64,000 nt of DNA. Source: Anaerococcus pacaensis 9403502. GTDB taxonomy: Bacteria > Bacillota > Clostridia > Tissierellales > Peptoniphilaceae. Below the pieces are notes generated by a model. That model was not told where the DNA came from. It searched no databases and worked only from the letters and a program-made list of their open reading frames with translations. Position numbers and translations under genes: made by a program. The stretch spans positions 239,368-303,367 of the forward strand of contig HG326664.1 in assembly GCA_000308255.3 (NCBI GenBank), written 5' to 3'. Of the stretch, positions 62,246-64,000 are shown one piece after another (the stretch's first letter is position 1; each line of letters begins with the position of its first letter).

Positions 62246-64000
62246 CTATTTTCCAGCTAGTCTCTTATATGTTTCGTATCTATCTTTAGCAGCTTTTTCT
62301 GCTTCAGCATATAGTTCATCAGCTGTTTCTGGGAAGGATCTCTTGAGTGATGAGTATCTTACTTCGCCTTGGATAAATTCTTGGAATGATTCACTTGGTT
62401 CTTTAGAATCAAGTATGAATGGATTCTTACCTTCGTCAGCGAGTCTTGGGTCAAATCTCCATAAGTGCCAGTAACCTGCATCTACTGCTTGTTTTTCTCT
62501 AAATTGCGATTTACCCATACCCATTCTGATACCGTGGTTGATACATGGTGCGTATGCGATGATTAGAGATGGTCCATCATAGCTTTCAGCTTCTTTGATA
62601 GCTTTGATTGTTTGGTTTTGGTTAGCACCCATAGCAATTTGAGCTACATAGATGTAACCATAAGAAGTCATCATTAGACCAAGGTCTTTTTTACGTACTT
62701 TCTTACCTGATGCAGCAAATTGTGCTACTGCTGATAGTGGAGTTGCTTTTGAAGATTGTCCACCTGTGTTTGAGTAAACTTCTGTATCGAATACTAGGAT
62801 GTTGATGTTTTCGCCAGATGCTAGAACGTGGTCTACACCACCAAATCCGATATCGTAGCTCCAACCGTCACCACCGAAGATCCATAGAGATTTCTTGATT
62901 AGGTAGTCTTTTAGGTTTAGTACTTTTTCTAGTGCGCTTGCTGCAGCTTCGTTATCTACAGTTTCGTTTTCTAGGCTAAGGATTTTAGCTGCTGCTTCTT
63001 TAGAAGCTGCTACATCATCTTTACCTTCGATCCACATTTTGAATGCTTCGTTGTATGGGCTGTCTACCCCAGCTTCTAGGAAGTCGTTCATGTATGTTTC
63101 AAGTAGGTGTTTGTTAGATTCGTTAGCTAGTTTCATACCGTAGCCGTATTCAGCTGCGTCTTCAAATAGTGAGTTACCCCAAGCTGGGCCTTTGCCTGTA
63201 GCTAAGTTCTTTGCATAAGACATAGCTGGTGCAGAAGCTCCCCAGATTGATGAACAACCTGTAGCGTTTGCTACATACATTCTGTCACCAAACATTTGTG
63301 TAACTAGTTTAGCATATGGAGTTTCACCACAACCTGCACATGCGCCTGAGAATTGAAGAAGTGGTTGTTTAAATTGGCTGCCTTTTAGTGTCATGTCATC
63401 CATAACATCTTCTTTGTAGCCTACTTCTTCATGAGCGTATGTCCATAGGTCTTTTTGGTTTTCTACTTGTTCTTCGAATGGTTTCATTAGAAGAGCTTTT
63501 TCTGGAGCTGGACAGATGTCTGCACAGTTACCACAACCAGTACAGTCTAGTGGAGAAACTTGAATTCTAAATTCGTATTCATCCATACCTTTACCGATTG
63601 CTTTTTTGGTTGTAAAGCCTTCTGGTGCGTTTGCTTTTTCTTCTTCTGTTACTAGGAATGGCCTGATTACTGCGTGAGGACAAACGTATGAACATTGGTT
63701 ACATTGAATACAGTTTTCTAGTTGCCATTCTGGTACGTTTAGTGCGATACCACGTTTTTCAAATGCTGTTGTACCTGATTCGAATTCACCGTTTTCAATA
63801 CCCACAAATGCTGATACTGGGATATCATCTTCTTTTTGTTCTACCATTGGCATAACAATGTTTTTGATGAATTCTGGTAATTCGCGTTCTTCTTTAGCTT
63901 CATCTTGAGCTTCAGACCAGTTAGCTGGAACTTCAACTTTTTGAGCAGCTTCAAGACCTGCATCTACAGCACCGTAGTTCATGTTTACGATATCGTCACC
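62246..64000 (-). CDS. nifJ: Pyruvate:ferredoxin (flavodoxin) oxidoreductase, partial (5' end beyond window)
   Basis: Oxidatively decarboxylates pyruvate to acetyl-CoA, reducing ferredoxin. The window holds the C-terminal 584 residues of a protein usually near 1,170. Present: the ferredoxin domain with two [4Fe-4S] clusters (ENCIQCNQCSYVCP and DCTGCGNCADICP), the proximal cluster and TPP domain with GACAGCGETPYAKL and NATGCSSIWGAS, and the C-terminal DTEVYSNTGGQSSKATPL. Reading continues into the edge in frame. Supplies reduced ferredoxin that the formate dehydrogenase module could use. Confidence 0.95.
   Translation of the reverse strand, partial: GDDIVNMNYGAVDAGLEAAQKVEVPANWSEAQDEAKEERELPEFIKNIVMPMVEQKEDDIPVSAFVGIENGEFESGTTAFEKRGIALNVPEWQLENCIQCNQCSYVCPHAVIRPFLVTEEEKANAPEGFTTKKAIGKGMDEYEFRIQVSPLDCTGCGNCADICPAPEKALLMKPFEEQVENQKDLWTYAHEEVGYKEDVMDDMTLKGSQFKQPLLQFSGACAGCGETPYAKLVTQMFGDRMYVANATGCSSIWGASAPAMSYAKNLATGKGPAWGNSLFEDAAEYGYGMKLANESNKHLLETYMNDFLEAGVDSPYNEAFKMWIEGKDDVAASKEAAAKILSLENETVDNEAAASALEKVLNLKDYLIKKSLWIFGGDGWSYDIGFGGVDHVLASGENINILVFDTEVYSNTGGQSSKATPLSAVAQFAASGKKVRKKDLGLMMTSYGYIYVAQIAMGANQNQTIKAIKEAESYDGPSLIIAYAPCINHGIRMGMGKSQFREKQAVDAGYWHLWRFDPRLADEGKNPFILDSKEPSESFQEFIQGEVRYSSLKRSFPETADELYAEAEKAAKDRYETYKRLAGK

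Overview
The window looks like chromosome from an AT-rich, strictly fermentative, low-GC Gram-positive anaerobe. The best guess is a Gram-positive anaerobic coccus of the Peptoniphilaceae (Anaerococcus-like), with moderate confidence. Reasons are an IspH-ribosomal protein S1 fusion gene (typical of Clostridia sensu lato), a complete V-type ATPase operon, a pyruvate:ferredoxin oxidoreductase, a soluble NAD-linked formate dehydrogenase, and classic Firmicutes neighbourhoods (efp-nusB-xse-ispA-argR-recN-scpAB; coaD-rsmD-recG-fakA/Asp23; secG-rnr-smpB). No rRNA, tRNA, tmRNA, CRISPR, prophage or insertion sequence was found.

Layout. Positions 1-9080 (minus strand): a formate operon read focA, three diaphorase-type Fe-S/flavin subunits, formate dehydrogenase alpha with a cysteine active site, a ferritin-like protein, and the molybdenum cofactor genes mobA, fdhD and moeA (moeA is cut by the window edge). 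9230-11840: an orphan lipoprotein and a frameshifted alpha/beta-hydrolase with about ten membrane helices. 12040-19670: smpB, rnr and secG, then the glycolytic genes gap-pgk-tpiA-(DUF6440-like)-eno. 19712-23881: trxB, trmL, a HAD phosphatase and nth, then rodA on the plus strand. 23895-32687: V-ATPase genes in the order C, I(N-terminal)/G fusion, I, K, F, E, A, B, D. 32785-39041: miaB, then the set FAD oxidoreductase-cmk-plsC-ispH/rpsA. 39061-47148: an apparently continuous twelve-gene operon from efp to rluB. 47279-48436: tmcAL (plus). 48452-53879: Asp23/FakA-like/recG/rsmD/coaD/coiled-coil operon. 53880-62194: the accessory-looking part, described below. 62246-64000: the C-terminal half of pyruvate:ferredoxin oxidoreductase, running off the right edge.

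How the genes work together. PFOR, the NAD/ferredoxin-type formate dehydrogenase, FocA and the glycolytic operon describe a sugar-fermenting or formate-handling anaerobe that balances NADH, ferredoxin and formate; the V-ATPase couples ATP to an ion gradient. The least explained part is 54000-62194. It holds a CCG-domain Fe-S oxidoreductase, two lipoproteins each with one degenerate and one cysteine-bearing rhodanese domain, two TVP38/DedA-like membrane proteins and a TIGR04283-like glycosyltransferase on the plus strand. These converge on a shared terminator with a minus-strand set: a DUF2064(TIGR04282-like)-phosphotransferase fusion, a C_GCAxxG_C_C family redox protein and a divergent nucleoside hydrolase. 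The plus-strand set is preceded by a long leader with nested dyads and a T-run. This is my best candidate for an undescribed system, possibly making or handling a sulfur (or selenium) containing glycoconjugate; its function is inference only.

Other oddities: a subunit I of the V-ATPase that is split over two genes and internally duplicated, a shortened V-ATPase F subunit, an FdhD without the usual cysteine loop, and an in-frame join of a membrane domain to a complete lipoprotein gene.
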